Assembly (NCBI GenBank): GCA_002491195.1
Contig: DKVL01000113.1
Coordinates: 1-23,386, forward strand
Source of the DNA: Lachnospiraceae bacterium UBA7179
Lineage (GTDB): Bacteria > Bacillota > Clostridia > Lachnospirales > Lachnospiraceae
DNA: 23,386 nt
Reading direction: 5' to 3'
In this document: positions 8,356-16,135 of the stretch, one piece after another
Position numbering within the stretch: position 1 is the stretch's first letter
Layout: each line of letters begins with the position of its first letter
Made by a program: the position numbers and the translations under genes
The notes under the pieces: generated by a model
Databases searched by the model: none
What the model saw: only the letters and a program-made list of their open reading frames with translations
Told to the model about the DNA's origin: nothing

Positions 8356-9090
8356 TCAAGTAAACGTCTCAAGCGTTATCTGCTTGTAAACAATTTCATT
8401 TTGTACAGCGGCTATAAAATGATTCAGATCCACTGCATTTCGAATCACGCACACTCCATTCTGCCGCTCGATCCATCGATTGCCTGAAGAATACTGCACA
8501 AGGCTGTTACCGATACAGGCCAGCCGCCGCCCCTGCCTGATGGCATGACGGACAGTGTGCATCGTACCGCTGTTACATTCTGCCTCAATTACAATCACTC
8601 CATCACTGATCCCGCTCTGCAGACGGTCTCTCTCTACATACTGGTATCTGTGCACCGGAGTCAGGGCAGGATACTCACTGAGCAGGCCACCTCCACCGGA
8701 CAACAGCTTTTCTGCAAGTCTGCTATTAGACTGCGGCACGATCTGATCTAACCCGCACGGCATAACCGCCACACAGGTTCCGCCTGCTGCCAAGGCCCCT
8801 TGCAGTGCACGTGTATCACAACCGAGAGCCAGTCCGTTCACTACATTGATTCCTCTCCGCCCCAGTTCATAGCCAATCCGGAATGCGCACTCCGCACCCT
8901 GTTCCGACATACGCCTGCTGCCGATCACTGCAATATTCCGGTTTTGATTGATCATACCGATATCGCCTCTATAATATAATGCAAAGGGCGGATTGGATAT
9001 CGCTGTCAGCCGGTTTGGATAATTGCTGCTGCGTATCTCTGTCCGTCCCATCTCATATTGCCGCATCATCCGCACCGCACTTCCCCTCAT
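8356..9090 (-). CDS. DprA/Smf-like DNA-processing protein
   Basis: A protein of up to 244 residues made almost only of the DprA Rossmann-like domain, which in DprA binds ssDNA and loads RecA during transformation. Diagnostic stretches are NIAVIGSRRMSEQGAE, NVVNGLALGCDTRA, GTCVAVMPCGLDQIVP, LLSEYP and VIVIEAECNSGTMHT. Full DprA is usually 280-370 residues with an N-terminal SAM-like and a C-terminal winged-helix domain; both are missing here, so this is a stand-alone DprA-like protein, not necessarily the cell's transformation dprA. The start is uncertain: ATG 9090 lacks a good ribosome site, while a GTG five codons later is preceded by AGGGG. It lies directly upstream of the recQ promoter on the same strand; a nucleic-acid-processing role is a fair inference. 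Confidence 0.85.
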   Translation of the reverse strand: MRGSAVRMMRQYEMGRTEIRSSNYPNRLTAISNPPFALYYRGDIGMINQNRNIAVIGSRRMSEQGAECAFRIGYELGRRGINVVNGLALGCDTRALQGALAAGGTCVAVMPCGLDQIVPQSNSRLAEKLLSGGGGLLSEYPALTPVHRYQYVERDRLQSGISDGVIVIEAECNSGTMHTVRHAIRQGRRLACIGNSLVQYSSGNRWIERQNGVCVIRNAVDLNHFIAAVQNEIVYKQITLETFT

Positions 9091-9120
9091 GCCGCCATAA
9101 GCAGCACAAACAATCCGTGA

Positions 9121-9147
9121 GAAGAATGCCTGCTCTTGGCATTCTTC
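9121..9147. repeat. Hairpin repeat, copy 1 (after the Uma2 gene)
   Basis: A perfect 10-bp stem GAAGAATGCC / GGCATTCTTC with a 7-base loop. The same stem with C-G in place of T-A occurs at 17805-17831 and 17909-17935. Directly to its right, 9150-9157 and 9167-9174 form a second hairpin (GTGTGAGA / TCTCACAC), and the Uma2 stop codon lies in that hairpin's loop. There is no U-tract on the minus strand, so a plain rho-independent terminator is not obvious. Confidence 0.7.
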
Positions 9148-9158
9148 CAGTGTGAGAT

Positions 9159-9941
9159 TTAGAACTTCTCACACCATTTCAGGATATGGTCAAATCGGAT
9201 CTGCAATGTTCCTTCATAAATATTAATCGGAACTGGTTTTGTCAGATCATGGATCTGCGCATAAATATCACCCTCAAAGAAAAAAACGAGCAGCTGCTTT
9301 TTATACGGATCCAGAATCCAGTATTCGCGCACTCCGGCATTTTCATATTTCTCAAGTTTTTTGAAATAATCCTTCCGTTTCGTCGATGGGGAGATCACTT
9401 CCAGCACAAAATCCGGCGCTCCAAATACCCTCCCTTTAACAATCTTCTCATTTTTGCAGAGTATGAGGACATCCGGTTGTACCATCGTTTTGTCATCACA
9501 GTCAAGCTGTACATCGATCGGCGCTATGCCTGCCTCACACTTGCCGTTATTATCCATGATATAATTTGCGATCTGCCTGTAAATCTCTCCCGCAATCTTC
9601 TGATGGTCAAACGTCGGCGTTTCCATATCATAGATGACTCCGTCGATCAGCTCCACTCTGATCTCATCCGGTATGGCAAAATAATCCTCAACGGTATATT
9701 CACCCTGTCTCTTCTCCTGTGAAATACCATAAGAAAAAGCAGCACTGTCATTCAATACCATTCTGTCATCCGGCTCCCTCAGCACCTGTTCCAATGCCTG
9801 AAGCGTCGCATAACGCGGATGTTCTGTATCCCCGGAAAAAATCTTCTGAACCGTTCCAAGCGGTACTCCCGACAACTTTGAGATCTGCGCATAACTATAT
9901 CCCTTCTGCAGTTTCTTCTGTTTCATTTCCTCTATTGTCAT
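9159..9941 (-). CDS. HTH (XRE-type) - Uma2/DUF820 nuclease-fold fusion protein
   Basis: A two-domain protein of 260 residues. Residues ~1-55 are a helix-turn-helix of XRE type (KGYSYAQISKLSGVPLGTVQ). Residues ~75-255 match the Uma2/DUF820 restriction-endonuclease fold: YFAIPDEIRVELIDGVIYDM, VQPDVLILC, FVLEVISPSTKRKDYFKKL and YENAGVREYWILDP, with the acidic and basic residues of a PD-(D/E)XK-like site kept. Cellular function of Uma2 proteins is not settled; nuclease activity is inferred from the fold. ATG 9941 is chosen because GGGAGAAG precedes it; an ATG at 9956 is open but less favoured. The HTH suggests it binds its own promoter, where two 22-bp direct repeats sit above the -35 box. Confidence 0.85.
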   Translation of the reverse strand: MTIEEMKQKKLQKGYSYAQISKLSGVPLGTVQKIFSGDTEHPRYATLQALEQVLREPDDRMVLNDSAAFSYGISQEKRQGEYTVEDYFAIPDEIRVELIDGVIYDMETPTFDHQKIAGEIYRQIANYIMDNNGKCEAGIAPIDVQLDCDDKTMVQPDVLILCKNEKIVKGRVFGAPDFVLEVISPSTKRKDYFKKLEKYENAGVREYWILDPYKKQLLVFFFEGDIYAQIHDLTKPVPINIYEGTLQIRFDHILKWCEKF

Positions 9942-10004
9942 TGACTCTTCTCCCATCAGTATGTGTGAGCAAATTTTTATTCTTTTGAAACATTTATGTA
10001 TCCA

Positions 10005-10032
10005 ATTATATCACATTTGCTCCGTTTGTCAA
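10005..10032 (-). promoter_or_regulatory. Promoter of the HTH-Uma2 gene
   Basis: Minus-strand perfect TTGACA (10027-10032), 16-base spacer and perfect TATAAT (10005-10010), 63 bases before the start codon: a strong consensus promoter. Confidence 0.8.
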
Positions 10033-10076
10033 CCGTTTTATTTCCACTTTGTTTCCGTTTTATTTCCATTTTGTTA
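10033..10076. repeat. Two 22-bp direct repeats directly upstream of the HTH-Uma2 promoter
   Basis: The units 10033-10054 and 10055-10076 match at 20 of 22 positions (each begins CCGTTTTATTTCCA on the plus strand) and end exactly at the -35 box. The 22-base period is two helical turns, so two proteins could sit on the same DNA face. Candidate operator for the HTH protein, or an A/T-rich promoter-activating stretch. Confidence 0.6.
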
Positions 10077-10230
10077 TCATTTCAAAACTTCTATACCGTT
10101 TCTATCAATCACACAGCTTCATAGTAGTATGAATACGCATTGTTATACATCTACCGCAAAGCTGCAATCGGATAGAGAAACGCCTTTCGCCATTTTGGCA
10201 GCATATTTCCTCTGCATGAGCCTGTGCAGC

Positions 10231-10263
10231 CAAAAGCCCTGACCACAGCGAAATGGTCAGGGC
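10231..10263 (-). terminator. Rho-independent terminator of the DUF4474-phosphoesterase pair
   Basis: On the minus strand GCCCTGACCA pairs with TGGTCAGGGC around an 8-base loop and is followed by TTTTGG. A second perfect stem, GGGCAGG/CCTGCCC (10273-10289), lies between it and the stop codon at 10298. The stretch 10077-10230 to its left holds nothing else that I recognise. Confidence 0.75.
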
Positions 10264-10297
10264 CGTCCAATCGGGCAGGAATCCTGCCCATGTGTAT

Positions 10298-11119
10298 CTA
10301 AAGCATCAGCACCGGTCCTGCGATCTGCTCCCGCGCCACATAAAGCGTACTGTTCGCCCTCGCGCTCATAGACCACTTTACCAGCGTCATGCGCCCCTGT
10401 TCGATCTCGATACAGGTGATACAGCGGGGATGGACACAACTGCCTGTATTATAATAGTACGATGGTTCCTCCGGCATCACAGGACGGTGCGTGTGCCCGG
10501 TGATCAAAATGTGCCTGTTCTCAGAGGCCCAATTGCTTAACCTTGTTTCGCATTTGTTCTTTACATGATAATTTTTCGCAGCACTGGTCGGATCCAATAC
10601 GCCCATATTTTCCAGCGGACTCCATACATACCTGACAAGAAAACAAGCAACCCGCCAGAACGTTGAGTTGAGCAGACTCGCCTGATGTCCATGCACTAGA
10701 TACAGCGCGCGCTGCGGCATATTCGCAGAGCACAGGATGATTCCCTCATAAAAAGGAAACGAAAGTGGAAATGACTTTTTCTTTTTGATCACATCATGGT
10801 TCCCATAGATCAGATAAAGCCTCTTTTCCCTGTGCAGCTGTGCAAACATCTCAAAGACATCGTCATGAACCTCCTGGATCGTTTTCATGCTGCGGTTTTC
10901 CCACAGTTCATCTCCGTCTCCCAGTTCAATATAGGTAAATCCTCTCTGGTAATAATGTTTTAACGCTGCAGAATACAGATGCTGGTTCTTTAAAAAATTG
11001 TCGGAAGAGGTTCCAACCCCTCTGTGACAGTCGCTCATCAAAACGTACCTGGAACGGTACGTAAGCGGCAGAACCGGAGCATTTTTAAAAGCATGCTCCA
11101 ATCGGGTTGAAACACTCAC
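10298..11119 (-). CDS. Calcineurin-like metallophosphoesterase
   Basis: A 273-residue phosphoesterase with the full set of metal-binding motifs: D30-C-H32, GDGDELWE (D69), GNHD (107-110), a later VHGHQ and GHTHRP. This is the two-metal calcineurin-like fold, closest in layout to LpxH-like or DNA-phosphodiesterase-like members; the substrate cannot be deduced. The GTG start at 11119 overlaps the stop codon of the upstream gene (GTGA), so the two are translationally coupled. Hydrophobic residues in FWRVACFLVRYVW suggest membrane contact, as in LpxH, but there is no signal peptide. The operon ends at the terminator at 10231-10263. Confidence 0.88.
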   Translation of the reverse strand: MSVSTRLEHAFKNAPVLPLTYRSRYVLMSDCHRGVGTSSDNFLKNQHLYSAALKHYYQRGFTYIELGDGDELWENRSMKTIQEVHDDVFEMFAQLHREKRLYLIYGNHDVIKKKKSFPLSFPFYEGIILCSANMPQRALYLVHGHQASLLNSTFWRVACFLVRYVWSPLENMGVLDPTSAAKNYHVKNKCETRLSNWASENRHILITGHTHRPVMPEEPSYYYNTGSCVHPRCITCIEIEQGRMTLVKWSMSARANSTLYVAREQIAGPVLML

Positions 11120-12051
11120 AGGCGCCCTTTCCTACAGCACTTTTTCTGGCAGCAGCGTTTGTTGCGATGACAACGTTTGTGAAACCGGCGCATTCTGAAA
11201 AGTTTCCGAAAAGCAAAAGGCAGAAAATAATACAGGCACAAAACCCGGTCCTCTGTACACTGGAACGGCCTCGTAACCCACAGATACAGTCTGCAGAAAA
11301 TCTTGTTTTTCCACTGGGAAAAACGACGCCAAAACCGTGTGCGCAGCTTATAGTGCACCTTTTGGGCACACGCAAAATTCACTGTCACACAGCACCCATT
11401 GACTGAGAAATTCTGTTCCGGGTACCCGGCGCCCCGCAATCCGTTGATAAAAGCGCACTGCATTCTCCGGTCCAAAAAACGGACCGCCGCTTTCATACCC
11501 AGTTCCTGCGGCCACGCAAAATACCCTGTAAAAAAGGCTGTCAGCCACCAGTGGCACTGCGAGATCTGGACGCAGTTGCCATCCTCGCCGCAGAGTACAA
11601 ACGACAGGTTCTGCAGCTCTTCATCGGACGCTGCTGCAAACAAGGTCGTCCTGTACTCCGCTTTCGGAACAATCCGGTCCGCGTGGTAGACGCCAATCTC
11701 AGCGCCTGCGTTAATCCCATACTGCCCTTTCCAAAACTCGATCAGCCATGTCCTGCCATCATAGTCAAAATAGACAGGCAATGCGTCAAATACCATCTGG
11801 AAACGCGGAGCCATATAATCATAGAACCAGGTGTACCCCGCCTCCCTCTGCCATGCGTCCAGAGTACTGGAAAAGAAACCGTATCTGTCGTGATAACAGT
11901 ACCCAAACGGTTTGACCAGTTCATCCACCTTGCAGCATTTCTGACATTTGTCCATACACTGAATCCTGCAGACGATTTTCTTCTTGCGCCATCGAAAGAA
12001 AATACTGCAAAACAGTGCAATGAGTAATAAAATTAGAAGGAAAAAATACAT
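11116..12051 (-). CDS. Membrane-anchored DUF4474 protein with Cys/Arg-rich tail
   Basis: A 311-residue protein with one N-terminal membrane anchor (residues 2-19, almost all Leu/Ile/Phe) followed by RWRKKK, which predicts an N-out or short-loop topology with the bulk at the membrane surface. The central part carries the DUF4474 signature: DELVKPFGYCY, STLDAWQREAGYTWFYD, YFDYDGRTWLIEFWKGQYG and GAEIGVY. Function of the domain is unknown. The tail (about residues 240-311) is unusually rich in Arg, Lys, Cys and aromatics and ends with CCQKKCCRKGRL, which could bind metal or nucleic acid or simply be degenerate. It overlaps the phosphoesterase start by four bases, so a joint function at the membrane is inferred. 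Confidence 0.8.
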   Translation of the reverse strand: MYFFLLILLLIALFCSIFFRWRKKKIVCRIQCMDKCQKCCKVDELVKPFGYCYHDRYGFFSSTLDAWQREAGYTWFYDYMAPRFQMVFDALPVYFDYDGRTWLIEFWKGQYGINAGAEIGVYHADRIVPKAEYRTTLFAAASDEELQNLSFVLCGEDGNCVQISQCHWWLTAFFTGYFAWPQELGMKAAVRFLDRRMQCAFINGLRGAGYPEQNFSVNGCCVTVNFACAQKVHYKLRTRFWRRFSQWKNKIFCRLYLWVTRPFQCTEDRVLCLYYFLPFAFRKLFRMRRFHKRCHRNKRCCQKKCCRKGRL

Positions 12052-12166
12052 AAGTCATATCCCAACCTATCATTTTATTATAGTTTATGTCGAAATATGA
12101 CAGTCTGTGTGAATATAATGAGATTTTATGATTAAAATTCTTTATAATGATATTTTGAACCCTGCC

Positions 12167-12195
12167 TTGAGTCTTTGCTGAGTAAGTGTTATACT
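12167..12195 (+). promoter_or_regulatory. Promoter of the 230-aa protein gene
   Basis: TTGAGT (12167-12172), 17-base spacer, TATACT (12190-12195). GGAGGG at 12231 and ATG 12245 follow. Confidence 0.65.
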
Positions 12196-12244
12196 GACTT
12201 TATATCTTTTATCGCATTCAGACAAACTATGGAGGGAAAATAAA

Positions 12245-12937
12245 ATGACCTCTTTACCTTTCGAACAACTGCACATTGAACACGGCGTCGTCCAGGAACT
12301 CACAGAAAAAGATCTTGCCAGCGATCTCCTGTTTTGTGTGCGCTGGAAGGGCGGACTGACGCTGAAACTCTCCTATAAATGGAACAGCTGCTGGATTTTA
12401 GTCGAAAAAGATGACAGCATTTTCCAGAGTATTCGTATCGTCAAAGAAAAGTATGTTATGGAAAAACTGCAGAAAACGATCACTTCTATTGAACGGGGCA
12501 ATTTTGCAAGACAGAAATCTACTGCAGAGCTCGTGGCCCAAATCGTTCAGAAAAGACAGCTCACCAGTTGCATGAACAATACCAGGTGGGACAAATTCCG
12601 ATCTGCAATGATAACCGAAATGCCATTTCGCCCACCCTATGAGATCAAGACCCTGCTCGACGAGGATGATTCCTTCATCCAAAAATTTGTCATGCATGAT
12701 GCTGCTTACTGTGGTTTTTATGATGAGGAGGAATTTGTCTATTTTAATTACAAAGTCATTGAATACTTAGTCGTAAAAACGAAATACTGCGATGTGACTG
12801 GCGGAAGGCTCGTAGAACATAAGACCTGGCATGATGCGACAGAAGAATTTATCGGGCTTATGAAAAAATATCACATTCCGTATGTTCCATATGAAAACGT
12901 GGACAATACATTTATCATTTATGGGTATCGCAGCTAG
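12245..12937 (+). CDS. Uncharacterised 230-aa protein
   Basis: A cytosolic protein of 230 residues, single gene with a clear promoter and GGAGG site. I do not recognise it securely. The first ~95 residues form a beta-rich segment (LLFCVRWKGGLTLKLSYKW, SCWILVEKDDSIF). The second part begins at MNNTRWDKFRSAM, with the later motifs FYDEEEFVYFNY and YHIPYVPYENVDNTFIIYGY; its beginning recalls DUF6678-type proteins, but this is from memory and weak. No signal peptide or membrane segment. It converges on gatB and shares a terminator with it. Confidence 0.7.
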   Translation: MTSLPFEQLHIEHGVVQELTEKDLASDLLFCVRWKGGLTLKLSYKWNSCWILVEKDDSIFQSIRIVKEKYVMEKLQKTITSIERGNFARQKSTAELVAQIVQKRQLTSCMNNTRWDKFRSAMITEMPFRPPYEIKTLLDEDDSFIQKFVMHDAAYCGFYDEEEFVYFNYKVIEYLVVKTKYCDVTGGRLVEHKTWHDATEEFIGLMKKYHIPYVPYENVDNTFIIYGYRS

Positions 12938-12951
12938 TACTCTAATTCCTT

Positions 12952-12992
12952 ATTTTGTACCGCAGGAAAAATTTTTCCCTGCGGTACAAAAT
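12952..12992. terminator. Bidirectional terminator between the 230-aa gene and gatB
   Basis: A long inverted repeat: ATTTTGTACCGCAGG plus A5 pairs with T5 plus CCCTGCGGTACAAAAT with one extra C. Read from either strand the GC-rich stem is flanked by an A-tract before and a T-tract after, the classic shared terminator of two convergent genes. It ends one base before the gatB stop codon. Confidence 0.85.
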
Positions 12993-12993
12993 A

Positions 12994-14424
12994 TCACAGC
13001 AATTCTTTCAGGATCCGGTTCACGGACGCTGGATCTGCCTTACCCTTCATCGCTTTCATGGTCTGTCCCACGAGGAATCCGATGGCCTTCTCCTTGCCAT
13101 TTCGATAATCCTCCACGGACTGCGGATTTGACGCGATCACTTCCTCGATCGTCTTTCGGAGCGCACCTTCGTCGTTCACTGTCTTTAAGCCTTTTTCCTC
13201 CACATACTTTTCCGGATCGACATTCTCGGCAAACATCACCTCAAACACTTCCTTGGCAACCGTCGAGTTCACCGCCTTACTGTCCACAAGCTGAATCAGT
13301 TTCGCAAGGTTCCCAGGGGAGAAAATAATATCCTCCGGATCCATGCCCTTTTCTTTCAACAGCCGAAGCGTCTCGCCCATCAGCCAGTTTGACACCTTTT
13401 TGGGCTGACCGCATATTGCTACAGTCTCCTCAAACAAATCCGCCATATGCTTTGAGTCTGTAATAATGCCAATATCATACTCCGGTATGTCAAACTCCCT
13501 TTTATAACGCTCCATCTTTTCCTCGCGAAATTCCGGCTGGCTATCCCTGATCTGTGCTAACCATTCATCGCTGATATAGACCGGCACAAGATCGGGATCT
13601 GGGAAATACCGGTAATCCTGGGCATCCTCCTTGGAGCGCATCGCATAGGAATACTCCTTTGTGTCATCCCAGCGCCTGGTCTCCTGTATGACCTGCTGCC
13701 CCGCTTCCAGCAGATCGATCTGCCGCTCACGCTCTCCTTCGATCGCATGTGTGATCGCCCGGAATGAATTGAGGTTTTTCATCTCCGTGCGCGTTCCAAA
13801 TTCCTTTGCACCCACTTCCCTGACAGAGAGGTTCACGTCTGCACGCATGGAGCCTTCATTCAATTTGCAGTCCGATGCGCCGAGATATTGTATGATCATA
13901 CGCAGCTTTTCCAGATATGCGATCACTTCTTCCGCGCTTCGCATATCAGGCTCTGAGACAATCTCGATCAACGGCACGCCGGAACGGTTGTAATCCACAA
14001 GGGAACAATCCTCCCACTCATCATGAATCAGCTTTCCGGCGTCCTCCTCCATATGAATCTCATGAATCCCAACAGACTTCTTTCCCTCCGAGGTCTCGAT
14101 ATCCACATGGCCGTTTCTGCAGATCGGCAGATAGAGCTGACTGATCTGGTAATTTTGCGGATTGTCTGGGTAAAAATAATTCTTTCTGTCAAATTTACAG
14201 TATTGTGTGATTGTACAGTTTGTGGCAAGTCCAACTGCCACTGCATAATTTACGACCTGCTTATTCAATACCGGCAGAGAGCCTGGCATCCCTGTACATA
14301 CAGGACACGTATGCGTGTTCGGCGCACCGCCAAACGCAGTGGAACAGCCGCAGAATATTTTTGTCTTTGTCGCAAGCTCTACATGCACTTCCAGGCCAAT
14401 CACTGTCTCATATTGCTTTGTCAT
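12994..14424 (-). CDS. gatB: Asp-tRNA(Asn)/Glu-tRNA(Gln) amidotransferase subunit B
   Basis: The 476-residue kinase/tRNA-binding subunit of GatCAB: it activates the side-chain carboxylate of mischarged Asp-tRNA(Asn) or Glu-tRNA(Gln) with ATP and accepts ammonia from GatA. The start TVIGLEVHVEL is characteristic. A zinc site is formed by C25, C27, C40 and C43 (FCGCS... CPVCTG). Further hallmarks are YFYPDNPQNYQISQ, DYNRSGVPLIEIVSEPDMRS, LNEGSMRADVN and TRTEMKNLNSF. The tail from ~330 to 476 is the YqeY-like tRNA-recognising domain ending in VNRILKELL. Length is normal. Last gene of the aspS-gatCAB operon, 133 bases after gatA; the gap holds a hairpin repeat. Confidence 0.97.
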   Translation of the reverse strand: MTKQYETVIGLEVHVELATKTKIFCGCSTAFGGAPNTHTCPVCTGMPGSLPVLNKQVVNYAVAVGLATNCTITQYCKFDRKNYFYPDNPQNYQISQLYLPICRNGHVDIETSEGKKSVGIHEIHMEEDAGKLIHDEWEDCSLVDYNRSGVPLIEIVSEPDMRSAEEVIAYLEKLRMIIQYLGASDCKLNEGSMRADVNLSVREVGAKEFGTRTEMKNLNSFRAITHAIEGERERQIDLLEAGQQVIQETRRWDDTKEYSYAMRSKEDAQDYRYFPDPDLVPVYISDEWLAQIRDSQPEFREEKMERYKREFDIPEYDIGIITDSKHMADLFEETVAICGQPKKVSNWLMGETLRLLKEKGMDPEDIIFSPGNLAKLIQLVDSKAVNSTVAKEVFEVMFAENVDPEKYVEEKGLKTVNDEGALRKTIEEVIASNPQSVEDYRNGKEKAIGFLVGQTMKAMKGKADPASVNRILKELL

Positions 14425-14492
14425 TTTCTCACTCCTTCATTCCAATCATTTATCCAAACAAAACTTAAACTTTCTTTTCATTTTCCCATAAT

Positions 14493-14515
14493 GAAGAATG
14501 GCAGCGTCATTCTTC
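14493..14515. repeat. Hairpin repeat, copy 2 (gatA-gatB gap)
   Basis: An 8-bp stem GAAGAATG / CATTCTTC with a 7-base loop, the shortened version of the repeat at 9121-9147 and 17909-17935. It is followed after four bases by the 54-bp palindromic unit, the same order as after the copy at 17909. Confidence 0.6.
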
Positions 14516-14519
14516 GAAA

Positions 14520-14573
14520 CGAAACTTAGAAAATCTTAGGTGATGTCTTTGATCACCTTAGATTTTCTTTTCG
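14520..14573. repeat. 54-bp palindromic repeat, copy A, overlapping the gatA 3' end
   Basis: This stretch matches 17941-17994 at 52 of 54 positions. It forms a 17-bp stem (14528-14544 with 14552-14568, one mismatch) around a 7-base loop; both differences between the copies are in the loop. The gatA stop TAA and its last codons (NEKKI) are inside the element, so the element shaped the GatA C-terminus. Confidence 0.8.
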
Positions 14574-16000
14574 TTTTTTTCATAGGTGTATGCTGCCTGT
14601 ATCAGCTTCTTTTCCTGGAAACGATCCGCAATCAGCTGCAGACCGATCGGCAGTCCCTTGGAGTCCTTCCCGCATGGAAGCGAGATTCCAGGAAGCCCTG
14701 CAAGATTTACTGATATTGTATAAATATCTCCCAAATACATTTTTAACGGATCGGATAAACTCTCTCCGAGCCTCGGCGCAGTCGTCGGCGCCACCGGTCC
14801 GAGAATCAGATCATACTTTGCAAAGGCTTCATCAAATGCTTTCTTGATCATTGCCTTTACTTTCAAAGCCTTCAGATAATAGGCATCATAATAACCGGAA
14901 CTGAGCACGAACGAGCCGAGCATGATCCTGCGCTTTACCTCCGCGCCAAAACCCTCGGAGCGCGTCTTTTTGTACATGTTGTGAAGTCCCTCATACTCCG
15001 CAGCCCGATAGCCGTATTTCACTCCGTCAAAGCGCTCTAAGTTCGAGCTTGCTTCCGCTGCTGCAATCGTGTAATACGTGGGAATCGCATACTCGACAAG
15101 ACTTAATTCAAACTCCTCGACAACAGCGCCTTTCTCCTCCAACACTTTTGCCGCCGCAAGCACAGCTTCCTTCACTTCCGCGTCAAGTCCTTCGCCAAAG
15201 TAATCCTTCGGAATGCCAATCTTCATCCCTTTTACATCGTCGATCAATGCCGCTGTAAAATCTTTGTCCTGCCTTTTTACGGATGTCGAATCCTTTGTGT
15301 CATGCGATGCGATCAGCTCCAAAACAGTGGCGCAGTCTGTCACATTCTTTGTCAGAGGTCCGATCTGGTCGAGTGAAGAACCATACGCGATCAATCCATA
15401 CCGCGAGACAGTGCCATAAGTAGGCTTTAGTCCTACCACGCCGCAGAAGGAAGCCGGCTGCCTGATCGAGCCGCCTGTGTCGGAACCAAGTGCAAAGAAA
15501 CACTCTCCCGCTGCCACCGCCGCCGCGGAACCGCCTGACGAACCGCCCGGCACGTATTCTGTATTCCGCGGATTTCTGGTCACGCCGTACGCCGAAGTCT
15601 CTGTCGTGGACCCCATCGCAAATTCGTCCATATTTGTCTTTCCGATGATCACTGCCCCTGCTTTTTCGAGATTGACCACTGCTTCCGCAGAAAATGTCGG
15701 GATAAAGTTCTCCAATATTTTTGAGGAACAGGTGGTCAGCATTCCCTCTGTGCACATGTTATCTTTGACGGCAACAGGCACTCCTGCAAGCGGTCCTGCA
15801 AGCTCCCCTTTTTCAATTTTTTCCTGTACGGCTGCCGCTGCCTTTAACGCGCGCTCCCTGTCAATCGTCACATAGGCATTGATGTCTTTTTCTTTGTCAT
15901 CAATCCTTGCAAACACTGCCTCCATAGCTTCCGGCGCAGTGACCCTGCCCTCCCTGATCGCCGTAGCAAGCTCCACGGCAGTGTAATCTAAAATTTCCAT
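14558..16000 (-). CDS. gatA: Asp-tRNA(Asn)/Glu-tRNA(Gln) amidotransferase subunit A
   Basis: The glutaminase subunit, 480 residues, of the amidase-signature family. It hydrolyses glutamine and channels ammonia to GatB. The Ser-cisSer-Lys triad is complete: K79 in VAVKDNM, S154 in the glycine/serine-rich GGSSGGSAAAVAAG, and S178 in SDTGGSIRQPA. These positions coincide with those known for staphylococcal GatA. GGAG sits 7 bases before ATG 16000. The last residues, NEKKI, are encoded by the palindromic repeat at 14520-14573. In most relatives gatC directly precedes gatA; here an antitoxin, a toxin and an acetyltransferase gene lie between. Confidence 0.97.
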   Translation of the reverse strand: MEILDYTAVELATAIREGRVTAPEAMEAVFARIDDKEKDINAYVTIDRERALKAAAAVQEKIEKGELAGPLAGVPVAVKDNMCTEGMLTTCSSKILENFIPTFSAEAVVNLEKAGAVIIGKTNMDEFAMGSTTETSAYGVTRNPRNTEYVPGGSSGGSAAAVAAGECFFALGSDTGGSIRQPASFCGVVGLKPTYGTVSRYGLIAYGSSLDQIGPLTKNVTDCATVLELIASHDTKDSTSVKRQDKDFTAALIDDVKGMKIGIPKDYFGEGLDAEVKEAVLAAAKVLEEKGAVVEEFELSLVEYAIPTYYTIAAAEASSNLERFDGVKYGYRAAEYEGLHNMYKKTRSEGFGAEVKRRIMLGSFVLSSGYYDAYYLKALKVKAMIKKAFDEAFAKYDLILGPVAPTTAPRLGESLSDPLKMYLGDIYTISVNLAGLPGISLPCGKDSKGLPIGLQLIADRFQEKKLIQAAYTYEKNEKKI

Positions 16001-16135
16001 ATACAATCTCCATTCTGAAAAAACATTTAAAAATCGTTAACAATAACCATCCCATACCCCAGGGAAAATTCTGCCGCCTGCCACAGCCTGGAATTTTATC
16101 TCCATTGGTACCTCGTTCTCAAACGCCGAAATGCT

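Noticed and set aside
8356..9090. Assigning the gene symbol dprA
   Set aside because: Only the Rossmann-type domain is present; the accessory domains of the transformation protein are missing, so the ortholog may be elsewhere.
9186..9722. 178-aa plus-strand ORF
   Set aside because: It lies wholly over the HTH-Uma2 gene, has no ribosome site, and its translation shows no recognisable motif, while the minus strand shows clear Uma2 motifs.
11551..12027. 158-aa plus-strand ORF
   Set aside because: Antisense of the DUF4474 gene, whose family motifs are plain on the other strand.
14520..14573. Rho-independent terminator ending gatA transcription
   Set aside because: On the gatA strand the hairpin is followed by AAGTTTCG, not a T-tract; the T-run is on the opposite strand, where no gene ends. 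gatB follows in the operon and must be transcribed.
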